64,000 bases of DNA from Flavobacterium collinsii (GTDB lineage Bacteria > Bacteroidota > Bacteroidia > Flavobacteriales > Flavobacteriaceae), in contig NZ_CADCST010000083.1 of assembly GCF_902804485.1 (NCBI RefSeq), positions 62,001-126,000 on the forward strand, read 5' to 3'. A program made the position numbers and the translations under genes. This document shows positions 36,203 to 45,582 of the stretch, one piece after another. The stretch's first letter is position 1; each line of letters opens with the position of its first letter. The notes beneath the pieces are model-generated. The model did no database searches. It had not been told where the DNA came from and saw only the letters and a list, made by a program, of their open reading frames with translations.

Positions 36203-36346
36203 GTCTCAGTTTACAGTCGCAGTTTACAGTCTCAGTTTACAGTCTCAGTGTACAGTCTCAGTATTCAGTCACAGTATTCAGTCACAGTATTCAGTGTTTG
36301 CAACAGGTAGGTAACGGGCTGTAAACTGCGACTGCGACTGAATACT
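36203..36346. repeat. 13-bp tandem repeat with an inverted partner
   Basis: Seven adjacent 13-bp units of the form GTCTCAGTTTACA, drifting to GTCACAGTATTCA, run from 36203 to 36293. After 25 bp, the segment 36319-36346 (CTGTAAACTGCGACTGCGAC, then TGAATACT) is the reverse complement of the same motif. The array and partner can fold into a long hairpin between the DUF2141 stop and the ABC ATPase start. The units are continuous, so this is not CRISPR. Confidence 0.9.
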
Positions 36347-36394
36347 CTTAAAAAACTGAATGCTAAAAAAAGAACCTAATTATAATAATAAACT

Positions 36395-37096
36395 ATGGAG
36401 GAGATAATATCAAAGAACAGAGCTATTGCAGAAGTAAAAGGTGCATGCAAGGAGTATCAAACCGGTGACACCTTGATTACTGCCTTAAAACCTACAAGTG
36501 TTCAATTTAAAACGGGCGAACTTACCTTAATAATTGGTCCTTCGGGTTCAGGAAAAACGACATTGTTGTCTTTATTAGGCTGTGTTATTTATCCAACAAA
36601 AGGCGATGTTTTTATAGATGGTCAACAAGTAAATACGCTTTCGGCTAAACAATTATCCACTTTGAGATTGAATAAAATAGGATTCGTTTTTCAAAGTTTT
36701 AATCTTTTGGCCCCCCTTAGTTCCTTAGAAAATGTCATGATTCCGCTGCAACTTATGAATTTTGATGAGGCTGAAGCAAAAAGAAAAGCCGAAAATGCCT
36801 TGGAATTAGTAGGCATGAAAGACCGAATGAAAAACTTACCAAAAATGCTAAGCGGAGGTCAGCAGCAAAGAGTTTCTATTGCGCGGGCGTTGGTAACTAA
36901 TCCGCCTATTGTGCTTTGTGACGAACCAACTGCTGCACTAGATGTCAAGAGCGTTGGTGTGGTTATGGATGAGTTAAAAGCACTTGCTAAAAAGGGCAAG
37001 AGTGTAATTGTAGTTACACATGATATGCGACTTAAACAATTTGCCGATAGAATTATTTATGTAGATAACGGAATCGCAACCGAAAAAGAAATGTAA
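36395..37096 (+). CDS. ABC efflux transporter ATP-binding protein (MacB/DevA type)
   Basis: A 233-residue ATPase: Walker A GPSGSGKTT (48-56), Q-loop FVFQSFNLL, signature LSGGQQQR (153-160), Walker B VLCDEPTAALD (174-184) and H-loop VVTHDMR. It follows the LolD/MacB sequence pattern. It forms one operon with the adaptor lipoprotein, permease and TolC protein downstream, giving a complete tripartite exporter. It energises export across both membranes; the substrate is unknown. Confidence 0.93.
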   Translation: MEEIISKNRAIAEVKGACKEYQTGDTLITALKPTSVQFKTGELTLIIGPSGSGKTTLLSLLGCVIYPTKGDVFIDGQQVNTLSAKQLSTLRLNKIGFVFQSFNLLAPLSSLENVMIPLQLMNFDEAEAKRKAENALELVGMKDRMKNLPKMLSGGQQQRVSIARALVTNPPIVLCDEPTAALDVKSVGVVMDELKALAKKGKSVIVVTHDMRLKQFADRIIYVDNGIATEKEM

Positions 37097-37129
37097 CACT
37101 ATAGAAAATCATTAATCACATTATAAAGA

Positions 37130-38065
37130 ATGAAATATATCTTAATTTATCTAATAGCCTTGTTTTTTAGTTGTTGCAGCAAAAAAGAAGAGAATAAATC
37201 CGATCAGGTGGCTGTCCATAAAGAAGTTGCTCCATCAGAAATTGTTGGACTCGGACGTATAGAACCTAATGAAAAACTATCTGCATTGGCAACCGAAGTA
37301 GGGGGCATTGTGGTAGGTATTCATAAAAAAGAAAATGACTTAATTACCAAGGGTGACTTAATTATTGAATTGGATCACGCTATTCAGGATGCAAAAAAAA
37401 AACAGATTAAGAGTAGAATTGAAACGCAAAAAATAGAAATAAAAGTAGCTCAGTTAAACTTAAAAGAAAAGGAAATAAATCTGGAAAATAAACAGACTGA
37501 GCTGCAACGATTGAAAAATTTGCATAAAAGTGGTGCAGAAACAAAACAGAATCTTGATAACCTTGAAACAGAAACGAAGGTCTCTCAAGCCAATGTAGAG
37601 CAATTACAAAGCAGAGTGCTGATGGCTAACTCCCGGCTTCAGGAAATGAAACAAGAACTGGAAGTATCCAACAGGGAATTGCAGCAATATTTGGTAAAAG
37701 CGTTAAGTGATGGACAAATTATGACCATGAATGCTACGAAAGGGGCAGCATTGTCACCAAATCAGGCATTTGCAGATTTTATTCCAAAAAGTGAATTGGT
37801 CGCAACTTGTGAAATCGATGAATTGTTTGCAGTTAAGATTAAACAAGGACAAAAAGCCATTATTCGTCAAATTGGTTCCAATAAAACGATCGGTTCGGGA
37901 ATTGTCATTTTTGCCTCATCGGCACTCAAACGCAAGTCGCTTTTTTCTGAAAAAGCTGGTGATCAGGAAGACAGGAGAGTTCGGGAAATAAAAATACTCC
38001 TGGCAAACCAAACCAAGTATCTGATTAACTCGCGAATTGAATGTGTAGTTCAAACCTCCCTATGA
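37130..38065 (+). CDS. ABC efflux membrane-fusion (adaptor) lipoprotein, DevB/HlyD-like
   Basis: 311 residues with a lipoprotein signal (LFFSCCSKKE, Cys15 or Cys16), an N-terminal lipoyl-like half (VGLGRIEPNEKLSALATEVGG), a long coiled-coil hairpin (~85-190, with QLNLKEKEINLENKQTELQ), and the returning half with the typical AATKGAALSP-like loop. It bridges the inner-membrane permease to the TolC channel. The start of the permease overlaps its stop (ATGA), so the two are translationally coupled. Confidence 0.88.
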   Translation: MKYILIYLIALFFSCCSKKEENKSDQVAVHKEVAPSEIVGLGRIEPNEKLSALATEVGGIVVGIHKKENDLITKGDLIIELDHAIQDAKKKQIKSRIETQKIEIKVAQLNLKEKEINLENKQTELQRLKNLHKSGAETKQNLDNLETETKVSQANVEQLQSRVLMANSRLQEMKQELEVSNRELQQYLVKALSDGQIMTMNATKGAALSPNQAFADFIPKSELVATCEIDELFAVKIKQGQKAIIRQIGSNKTIGSGIVIFASSALKRKSLFSEKAGDQEDRRVREIKILLANQTKYLINSRIECVVQTSL

Positions 38066-39201
38066 AATCGATGATACAAACAGCCTGGAAGTTTATTCGT
38101 TTTGATAAAACTAAAAGCATAGGAGTAGTGGTGGGCATAGTGATAAGCACTTTCCTTATTGGTCAGCAAATAGGAACATTCAATTTTTTGACAGGATTAA
38201 TGAGTGTTTTGGTAAAAAATACAACAACGGACATTTGGGTTGTTGATGATAAAACGACTGATGCCAATCAGCTTAGTTTGATTGACACCAGAAAAGAGAA
38301 AGAAATCAAGAGTCTGACAGGCGTTAAGGAGGCTTTCCCCATCGTTGTAATAAACGGAAAAGCAAAATTTCCCAATGGAACCAGCGCCATTGTAAACATT
38401 ATTGGTAGCGAATATCCCCATTTTAAAGTAGGTCCGGATAGTACTAAGATCATACAGGGGGAACTTCCGGATTTGCTGCAGGAAGCGGGTGTATCTGCCG
38501 ATTATTTTGACCGCGGCAATTTTGGAGGCTCGTCGGATGTTGGAACTTTTTTTGAAATTAATGGGAAAAGAGCCGTCATTACACTACAAACGAAAGGAAT
38601 AAGAGGCTGGGGTGGTTACTTGATGTACACTACAGTAGACAGAGCAAGGTATTATGGCAATATACCTTCGACTTCTATAAGTGCCTTAATGGTAAATGTA
38701 AAAGACGGGGAGGATGTAGATCGTGTCGTCGATGAGATCAATAATTCTATTTACGGAGTCAGAGCCTGGCGAACGTCATCTCTAAGTTCATCGACCGTAG
38801 CGAGTGTTTTGGCTTCTACTGGCTTAGGTGCCAGTACAGGATCTTTAGTGGGGTTTGCAATTATAGCAGGTTTCTTTATTATCGGTCTTACGATGTATTC
38901 ATCGGCACTTGACAGGATTAAGGATTACGGAACTTTAAAAGCAATAGGAGCTACCGATTCCTACATTCGGAATTTGATACTTACCCAGGCTACTTTATTT
39001 GCTATTGTTGGATTTATGGTAGCGCTCGTTTTCTTAATGGGGTTTAAAAATGGAATGTATCAAACAGGAATATTGATTGATTTTAGTCCAATTATACTCT
39101 TTTCAATTCTAATCATCACCTTTTCTATTTCGCTTTTTGGAGCTGTGTTTGCCATTAGAAGAATCAAAAATGTAGAACCTGCTTCCGTATTCAGAGGCTA
39201 A
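38062..39201 (+). CDS. ABC transporter permease (MacB/DevC/FtsX type)
   Basis: 379 residues from the ATG at 38062, whose ATGA overlaps the adaptor's stop. An earlier in-frame start at 38041 is unlikely because it would lie deep inside the adaptor gene. There is a first membrane helix (~15-40), a large periplasmic domain (~45-250), and three C-terminal helices around an FtsX-type core (SSALDRIKDYGTLKAIGATDSYI) ending ...EPASVFRG. It pairs with the upstream ATPase. Confidence 0.9.
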   Translation: MKSMIQTAWKFIRFDKTKSIGVVVGIVISTFLIGQQIGTFNFLTGLMSVLVKNTTTDIWVVDDKTTDANQLSLIDTRKEKEIKSLTGVKEAFPIVVINGKAKFPNGTSAIVNIIGSEYPHFKVGPDSTKIIQGELPDLLQEAGVSADYFDRGNFGGSSDVGTFFEINGKRAVITLQTKGIRGWGGYLMYTTVDRARYYGNIPSTSISALMVNVKDGEDVDRVVDEINNSIYGVRAWRTSSLSSSTVASVLASTGLGASTGSLVGFAIIAGFFIIGLTMYSSALDRIKDYGTLKAIGATDSYIRNLILTQATLFAIVGFMVALVFLMGFKNGMYQTGILIDFSPIILFSILIITFSISLFGAVFAIRRIKNVEPASVFRG

Positions 39202-39212
39202 AAATCGTTGTA

Positions 39213-40559
39213 ATGAAAAATAATTTAATGAATATCCGTTTTATTGGGTGTCTTATGCTGTTATGCCTTTGTAAAATGAATGCACAAAGCACGGTATGGA
39301 CCTTAAATAACGCAATTGAAGAAGCACATAAAAATAGAAAATTATTGACTTCTTTGGAAACCGCATCTAAGATCAGCAGCTTAAAAACAAAAGAATTAAA
39401 TGCTAAATATTTACCCAGAGTTTCTTTGAACTACAATTATCAATACAATCCGATTATTGCTACAAGCGTTTTACCTGCCAGTGCATTTAATTCGGGAACC
39501 TATTCAGATGGTTTGGTACCGGTAAAACTAGGAGCCAATTATACCCAAAATGCCGGTGTTTTACTGCAACAGCCTTTGTTGGATATTTCGATTTCAAAGT
39601 TAATTAGGGAGTCCCGATTACAGGAAAAACTGGCAAGCTTGAATGAAAAAGAGGCAAGGATAGAGCTTACTTACGAAGTTTCAAAGGCCTATTTTAACAC
39701 ATTGGTAGCGCAACAGCAAGTAAAAGAAGCTATTGGTGATACTACCCGTACGGCTTTAAGTTGGAGTACAATAAACCAAAAATACAATAACAACAGAGCT
39801 TTAAAAGTTGACGTAAACGATGCCCAAGTAACACACAATAACGCGATTCAAAAATATCATAATGCAGTGAATAACGTTTTGGTTTTAAAGCAATACCTTT
39901 TATATGTTACTGGAAATGAATCTTCACTTGCTGCTTCAATCGTATTAGAGAAGTATAGTATGGATGGAAATAGTACTGATCTCGATGAAGGTTTAATTCA
40001 GGCATTGCCCCAAATCCAAATTTTAAAAACACAAAACGAAGTGTTAGAAAATAAAAAGAAGCAGGAAAGGGCCAAACGCAGTCCAACGATTAGTCTCAAC
40101 GGTTACTTAGGAGCAGATCAGTTTACAGCCAGTATGAATCCCTTTCAGCAAGACAGCTGGTATGGCAATAGTTATATTGGAGTTTCCTTAAAATTACCCC
40201 TTCTTTTTGGCGAGAATACAGCAAAGAGAATAGATCAGTTAAAATTGGAACAGGAGCAAAATAATAACCGAATCGAAGAAGACATTAATAAAAATAAATA
40301 CAATGCGCTGAATGCTACTGCCGCTTATCAAAATGTCTTACAGCAGCTAAAAACGGTACATGAAAATACCAGGCTTACGCAGGAGATTGTACTGGTTTAT
40401 CAGGAGCGGTATAAGTTTGATCAGATTTCGTTTAATGAACTTAACGATAAAGAGATTCAATTACAGAATTTAGAATTAGTCTCTAACAAACTTCAGCAGG
40501 AATTGATCATGTCATGGTTGGATTGGAAGAAGGCTGCGGGAAAATTAGTTGTACAATAG
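39213..40559 (+). CDS. TolC-family outer-membrane efflux protein
   Basis: 448 residues, with a signal peptide (~1-25, ending MNAQ) and two TolC halves of long helices and short strands (WTLNNAIEEAHKNRKLLTSL, YEVSKAYFNTLVAQQQVKEA; second half LPQIQILKTQNEVLENKKK and LPLLFGENTAKRIDQLKLEQ). It lies 11 bp after the permease and completes the tripartite pump. The operon order (ATPase, adaptor, permease, outer-membrane channel) is the normal one. Confidence 0.92.
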   Translation: MKNNLMNIRFIGCLMLLCLCKMNAQSTVWTLNNAIEEAHKNRKLLTSLETASKISSLKTKELNAKYLPRVSLNYNYQYNPIIATSVLPASAFNSGTYSDGLVPVKLGANYTQNAGVLLQQPLLDISISKLIRESRLQEKLASLNEKEARIELTYEVSKAYFNTLVAQQQVKEAIGDTTRTALSWSTINQKYNNNRALKVDVNDAQVTHNNAIQKYHNAVNNVLVLKQYLLYVTGNESSLAASIVLEKYSMDGNSTDLDEGLIQALPQIQILKTQNEVLENKKKQERAKRSPTISLNGYLGADQFTASMNPFQQDSWYGNSYIGVSLKLPLLFGENTAKRIDQLKLEQEQNNNRIEEDINKNKYNALNATAAYQNVLQQLKTVHENTRLTQEIVLVYQERYKFDQISFNELNDKEIQLQNLELVSNKLQQELIMSWLDWKKAAGKLVVQ

Positions 40560-40639
40560 TGAAGCGTCTTTAGCGTAAGTATAACGACTATTGCATAATT
40601 TTGTAAGGCATAAAGTAACTAGCTAATTATTATTACACT

Positions 40640-41338
40640 ATGAACAATACATTTTCCGACAGCAGTCAAATTGGAACGGTCGCCACTTTCTCTGAGCTTA
40701 TACATACCGATTTCGAAGGAGAAAAGAATGCGCTATGCTGGTACCGAAATTTGGATGGCGATTTTAAGGAGATTGTAACCAAGTTGTCTCTGGAAGAAAA
40801 TATAACCGAAGTGTATCCGGAAGATCTAATCGCGCTCCAACTCTCAGAAAAAGGAAGTATAGCGCGGGAAATAATCTTAAAAGATTTACAGCTATTGACT
40901 GATTTTGGAGCTTCGCCTTCTCTTAATCTGCTGAAGTGTTACGAACGTGATGATGAATTTGATTTCATATCGACTGATGTGTATTCGTTTCATGTGGATC
41001 GTTCGCCCATTGCAACAGATACTTTTTTGTGCACCTATCACGGAGCGGCAAGTGATATTATTCCTAATGAACAGGCAGAGCAAAAAATCCTGATTCCGGA
41101 AATCCGGTTGAAGCTAAAAGAACTTTATGACGGGACAGAAGAAGAATTCGAAGACTTTTTGAAGGAAAATTATTTTGATTTGCATTATCAGGTACATCCG
41201 GATGCAGAACCTGTTAATTTAGGAGTAGGACATCTTTGGCGACTGGCCGTAGATCATCCAAAACAACAAGTGTTGCCTTGTATTCACAGGGCGCCAATAG
41301 AAAATGAAGGAGAATATCGTTTGTTGTTGATTTGCTAA
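40640..41338 (+). CDS. DUF1826 protein
   Basis: 232 residues, no signal. It has the DUF1826 C-terminal pattern: FHVDRSPIATDTFLCTYHGAAS, a variable middle, NLGVGHLWRLAVDH, and the closing IHRAPIENEGEYRLLLIC. The His-Asp and His positions look like a metal-binding active site of a cupin or 2-oxoglutarate-dioxygenase-like fold, but the activity is not established. A decayed copy of its last ~40 codons lies at 54371-54502, so the gene was duplicated in part in this neighbourhood. It stands alone with no evident operon partner. Confidence 0.8.
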   Translation: MNNTFSDSSQIGTVATFSELIHTDFEGEKNALCWYRNLDGDFKEIVTKLSLEENITEVYPEDLIALQLSEKGSIAREIILKDLQLLTDFGASPSLNLLKCYERDDEFDFISTDVYSFHVDRSPIATDTFLCTYHGAASDIIPNEQAEQKILIPEIRLKLKELYDGTEEEFEDFLKENYFDLHYQVHPDAEPVNLGVGHLWRLAVDHPKQQVLPCIHRAPIENEGEYRLLLIC

Positions 41339-41462
41339 CGGAAATAAAAACTGATCCGCTAATTGAAGTTTTAGTGCAGTGCATGCTTTGCGCAATTCCT
41401 TTTTTAACTTATATTCGCTGTCTATACATTTGTGAGTGCTTACTCCTTTAAAAATCTAATTT

Positions 41463-42887
41463 GTGAAACAAAAACACGAAGACGTACAAGACAATCAGCT
41501 TAAACGCGGATTGACGAACCGACACATTCAGTTAATTGCTTTAGGCGGATCAATAGGAACAGGTCTTTTTCTCGGCATTGGCCCGGCGGCTGTATTAGCA
41601 GGACCATCCGTTATTTTAGGATATGCTATTGCCGGAATTATCGCTTTTTTTATTATGAGACAACTTGGCGAAATGGTGGTTGAAGAGCCTGTATCAGGAA
41701 GCTTTAGTCACTTTGCCTATAAGTATTGTGGTTCTTTTGCGGGTTTTGCGTCTGGTTGGAATTATTGGATTTTATATATTCTGGTGAGTATGGCCGAACT
41801 TACAGCGATTGGTGTTTATGTACAGTTTTGGTGGCCTGAGATTCCATTGTGGGCATCCAGTTTATTTTTCTTCCTGGTTATTAACGCTTTGAATTTTGCC
41901 TCTGTAAAAGTTTATGGAGAGACTGAATTCTGGTTCTCCATCATAAAAGTGGTTGCCATTATTGCAATGATCCTTTTTGGGACGTACTTGCTAATAAGTG
42001 GAACGGGAGGGGAGCACGCTACCATTCATAATTTATATAATGATGGAGGCTTCTTTCCAAAAGGTTTCTTTGAAAAAACGGCTTCCGGTAGTTTTCAGGG
42101 TTTATTATCCGCAATGGCACTAATTATGTTCTCTTTTGGTGGTTTAGAACTCATTGGAATCACGGCTGCTGAGGCAGAAAATCCAGAGAAAAACATTCCA
42201 AAAGCAACCAATCAGGTTATTTATAGAATCCTTATCTTTTATGTTGGTGCATTGGTCATTTTATTTGCTTTGTCGCCTTGGCAGCAAATTACAACAGACA
42301 GTAGTCCGTTTGTGATGGTTTTTCAAAATTTAAACGGAATGGAGTTTGAATTGTTTGGTAATAAAATATTTTTCACACGTCTTATAGCCAATGTGCTTAA
42401 TTTGATTGTATTAACTGCCGCTTTATCAGTATATAATAGCAGTGTATACAGTAACTCACGTATGTTATATGGTTTAGCAGATCAGGGTAACGCGCCCAAG
42501 TTTTTAAAGAAGCTAAACAAACAATCGGTGCCCATTAATGCGATTTTAATTTCTTCCTGTTTTGCAGCGATCTGTATTTTAATCAATAAAGTAATTCCGG
42601 AAGAGGCTTTTAGCATTTTAATGTCTTTGGTGGTGTCTTCTTTGATTATTAATTGGGTGATGATTTCGTATACACATCTACAATTTAGAGTATCGAAAGA
42701 TAGGGAAAACACAAAAACTAAGTTCCCTTCAATATTTTATCCGGTAAGTAACTACGTCTGTTTGGTGTTTTTATTGGGTATTTTATCCATCATGTGGATG
42801 ACTGATATGAAATTATCCGTAGAATTAATTCCGATTTGGCTGGGGATTCTTTTCGTATGTTATAAAGTTTTTAAAACAAAAAAATAG
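41463..42887 (+). CDS. Amino-acid permease (APC superfamily)
   Basis: 474 residues with about twelve membrane helices. The N-terminal signature LTNRHIQLIALGGSIGTGLFLGIG and the first-half pattern (GPSVILGYAIAGIIAFFIMR, LGEMVVEEPVSGSFSHFA) are those of the AAP/GABA-permease family of APC transporters. The start is GTG. It is a proton-coupled uptake carrier for an amino acid; which one cannot be told. A strong terminator follows. Confidence 0.92.
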   Translation: MKQKHEDVQDNQLKRGLTNRHIQLIALGGSIGTGLFLGIGPAAVLAGPSVILGYAIAGIIAFFIMRQLGEMVVEEPVSGSFSHFAYKYCGSFAGFASGWNYWILYILVSMAELTAIGVYVQFWWPEIPLWASSLFFFLVINALNFASVKVYGETEFWFSIIKVVAIIAMILFGTYLLISGTGGEHATIHNLYNDGGFFPKGFFEKTASGSFQGLLSAMALIMFSFGGLELIGITAAEAENPEKNIPKATNQVIYRILIFYVGALVILFALSPWQQITTDSSPFVMVFQNLNGMEFELFGNKIFFTRLIANVLNLIVLTAALSVYNSSVYSNSRMLYGLADQGNAPKFLKKLNKQSVPINAILISSCFAAICILINKVIPEEAFSILMSLVVSSLIINWVMISYTHLQFRVSKDRENTKTKFPSIFYPVSNYVCLVFLLGILSIMWMTDMKLSVELIPIWLGILFVCYKVFKTKK

Positions 42888-42907
42888 TAGCTTTTACTAT
42901 TATCAGG

Positions 42908-42951
42908 AGGCACTGAAAATCAACTACAAGTTGAATTTCAGTGCCTTTTTT
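42908..42951 (+). terminator. Rho-independent terminator of the permease
   Basis: AGGCACTGAAAATCAACT (42908-42925) pairs with AGTTGAATTTCAGTGCCT (42929-42946), 18 positions with one mismatch and a 3-nt loop, then a T run. Confidence 0.9.
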
Positions 42952-43343
42952 AATGCTGCGTACTCGTTTTCTGTATCAACACTAGAATGAATTATATTTC
43001 AAATCCAAAGATCATAAAGAAGCAATAAAAATTTGTTTCTGTTTTTGAATTGGCATGTATCATAATGTAAGGTTTACAATAATTTATTACAGGCATCTCT
43101 TACTTTTGCTTTTTTCTGATCCGTATAGTAGCAGAAAATAAGCAGTTACAGGAAGCTATGTGTTTCTTAATCATACTGTAGGTCGGATAAAGTCTTTGTG
43201 GTTAGAAACTCCATATTAAAGATATTAAACATATTGAAGATTAATTTTAGTAAAGGGATTCTTAATAGTAATGTAAGGTAATTTTAAATATGCCATAACT
43301 TGAGTTTTGAGATTAAATTGTTTTTTTGATTTAAAAATATTTT
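42952..43343. other. Intergenic region upstream of the phoD-like gene
   Basis: About 390 bp. A TAnnTTTG-type box (TACTTTTG, 43101-43108) would give a ~230-nt leader; no convincing TTTG partner is seen and the call is weak. No ORF. Confidence 0.4.
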
Positions 43344-45095
43344 ATGGAAAATAACAAGGATTTAGGCAGAAGAAGGTTTCTTAGAAATTCTCTATTGGTT
43401 GCCGGAGGAGTTTTCATCGCTCCACTTATTGAAAGCTGTAGTAATGATGATAAAACGGATAACAGTGGTGCACCAGATGGAATGAAAAATGAAGGGTTTG
43501 AGACAGGAGTAGCCAGTTTTGACCCTACAGAAACCGGAGTCATTATCTGGACAAGATATTCAACAGGCTCAGATGCCGAAATTACCTGGGAACTAAGTAA
43601 AGATGCCTTATTTAAAGAAGTAACAAGAAAAGGGCAGGCTGGAGCATCTTCTACGAATGACTTTACAATAGCGGTAGATATTCAGAATATTCCTTCCAAT
43701 ACAAAATATTACTATAGATTTTATAATACCAAAACCAAACAAGTAACAGTTACCGGAGAAACACGCACATTACCATCAAAAACAGATAGTGTAAATGATG
43801 TAAAAATGGCCGTTGTTTCCTGTTCTAATTTTCCGGCAGGGCTTTTCAATGTGTATGGAGCGATTGCTTCTTCAGATGCTGATGTAGTGGTTCATCTTGG
43901 AGATTATATTTACGAATATGCACCTGGACAATACGGAACAAATCCGTTTACAAATCCGTTGGGCCGAGAGCATAAACCAGCCAGGGAAATTATAAGTCTG
44001 GGTGATTACAGAGAACGATACAGACAATATAGAGGAGATAAAAATCTTCAGCTTCTTCATCAGAAAAAACCTTTTATATGTGTTTGGGATGACCATGAGT
44101 TTGCCAACGACACCTATAAATCAGGTGCAGAAAATCATCAGCCGTCCGAAGGAGATTTTCAGATGAGAAAAATGGCCGCTTTTCAGGCTTATAGCGAGTA
44201 TATTCCACTTAAAACAGGAAAAGATCTTAGAATTTACAGAAGCTTTAATTTTGGTAACATTCTTTCGCTTTATATGATGGATACCAGAGTGATTGCAAGA
44301 GATAAGCAGTTGAGTTATACGGATTATATTGATAATGTCGGAAATTTTGACCAGACAAAGTTTAAAACGGATCTGTTAAGTACAAACAGAAAATTAATTG
44401 GAAGTGAACAAATGACATGGCTGGGTTCACAGATCAATGCTGATACTGCTAAATGGAAAGTATTAGGCCAGCAGATTCTGATGACAAAAATGCTGATTCC
44501 TGCTGAGTTGCTGATGCTTTTGAATCAAATTTTAGCAGAAGTCAGTAAACTTGGAAGTGCAACTCCGGCGACCATGAAGGCGCTTACTACTACAATCTCT
44601 CAACTTGTTGTTCTTAAAATGAGACATAAACAAAATGATCCTTCTTTAACCGCTCAGGAAATCGCGAGAATTAAGACAACTTTACCTTATAATCTAGATG
44701 CCTGGGATGGTTACTTTGCCGAAAGAGAACAATTGTATGCGATGCTTTCCGGAAAAAATGTTGTGGTTTTAGCGGGAGATACTCACAATGCATGGATGGG
44801 TAAACTTACAGATATGCAGGGAAAGCATATAGGAACTGAAATCGCGTGCAGTTCTGTTTCATCACCAGGATTGGAAGGTTATCTTGGAATCACCTCAGAC
44901 CCTTCAAAAGCGATAGAATTAGCACAGGCATTTACAGTACTTATAGATGATTTAGAATATGCAAATTTGTATAAACGTGGCTATACCTATCTTAAATTTA
45001 CTACATCCGGTTCTGAAGCTGAATGGCGATTTGTAGACAGTGTAACAACCGAAACGACGACTACTGTTACAGAAAAAAAATATACTATAGCATAG
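43344..45095 (+). CDS. phoD: PhoD-like alkaline phosphatase/phosphodiesterase, Tat-exported
   Basis: 583 residues. The N terminus LGRRRFLRNSLLVAGGVFIAPLIESC is a twin-arginine signal with a lipobox Cys32, so the protein is folded before export and lipid-anchored. PhoD-type metal motifs follow: VVSCSNFPAG, ADVVVHLGDYIYE, FICVWDDHEFAND and VVLAGDTHNAWMG. It cleaves phosphodiester or phosphomonoester bonds outside the cytoplasm. The last 28 codons, the terminator and some 30 bp beyond it recur at 54100, as one end of a 9-kb island. The 3' end is therefore the insertion site of that island. Confidence 0.9.
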   Translation: MENNKDLGRRRFLRNSLLVAGGVFIAPLIESCSNDDKTDNSGAPDGMKNEGFETGVASFDPTETGVIIWTRYSTGSDAEITWELSKDALFKEVTRKGQAGASSTNDFTIAVDIQNIPSNTKYYYRFYNTKTKQVTVTGETRTLPSKTDSVNDVKMAVVSCSNFPAGLFNVYGAIASSDADVVVHLGDYIYEYAPGQYGTNPFTNPLGREHKPAREIISLGDYRERYRQYRGDKNLQLLHQKKPFICVWDDHEFANDTYKSGAENHQPSEGDFQMRKMAAFQAYSEYIPLKTGKDLRIYRSFNFGNILSLYMMDTRVIARDKQLSYTDYIDNVGNFDQTKFKTDLLSTNRKLIGSEQMTWLGSQINADTAKWKVLGQQILMTKMLIPAELLMLLNQILAEVSKLGSATPATMKALTTTISQLVVLKMRHKQNDPSLTAQEIARIKTTLPYNLDAWDGYFAEREQLYAMLSGKNVVVLAGDTHNAWMGKLTDMQGKHIGTEIACSSVSSPGLEGYLGITSDPSKAIELAQAFTVLIDDLEYANLYKRGYTYLKFTTSGSEAEWRFVDSVTTETTTTVTEKKYTIA

Positions 45096-45216
45096 AAATC
45101 TCATTTGGTACGGATTGAATCTTTCTCAAAAGTGCCAAAAATGGATGGAACTGAATCGGAACAGGAGTAATCGTGTTCCGATTTTTTTATTCTATAGATT
45201 GGAATATTAATAAACA
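45010..45216. repeat. Left copy of a ~205-bp direct repeat flanking the 45-54 kb island
   Basis: Matches 54100-54309 at an offset of 9,090 bp. It covers the last 28 codons of the phoD-like gene, its stop, the terminator and ~30 bp of similar sequence. I count three mismatches in the coding part (GCT/GCC, ACC/ACT, ACG/ACT), all synonymous, and two in the following 95 bp. After about 45190 the match weakens and needs a 1-bp gap. Confidence 0.92.
45155..45188 (+). terminator. Rho-independent terminator of the phoD-like gene
   Basis: ATCGGAACA (45155-45163) pairs with TGTTCCGAT (45174-45182), 10-nt loop, then a T run. The right repeat copy (54245-54279) keeps the stem with one G-T wobble. Confidence 0.85.
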
Positions 45217-45582
45217 AAAGCTAGATGATCTATTTACACCGAAGCTGCTGGTTGTCTTCGACAGAAAAAAAATAATCAATTTATCTGTTTATTCAAGCTT
45301 AGCTGTAAAACTTAGGTCCACACTAATATACCAGTTATAAATTTGTAAGAATCACGAAGTATCAGTAATATGGGTCTTAGCGCTATAAGCTAATGTATCA
45401 TTTTATTGTTTATTAAAATATATATAGTGTGAAATTTTGTTTTATAGGAATACTAACCTCAATTAAGTCACTATTTGGACAAAATTGAAAGATTTTTAAT
45501 CAAATTCAAAAGCCTTGTTTTGCTTTCACTTATACCTTCGTTTTTCTAAAATATCTCTCACAAGAAAAAGCATAAGGATTAA
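45217..45582. other. Island left margin, no gene seen
   Basis: About 365 AT-rich bp after the left repeat. It contains no integrase or transposase remnant that I can see. A near-consensus TAnnTTTG box, TACCTTCG at 45533-45540, lies ~43 bp before the next gene. Confidence 0.45.

Noticed and set aside
36203..36293. CRISPR-like array of short repeats
   Set aside because: The 13-bp units are directly adjacent with no unique spacers and drift gradually; there are no cas genes in the window.
38041..38061. ABC permease start at 38041
   Set aside because: The ATGA overlap with the adaptor's stop at 38062 is the standard coupled start and agrees with permease N termini.
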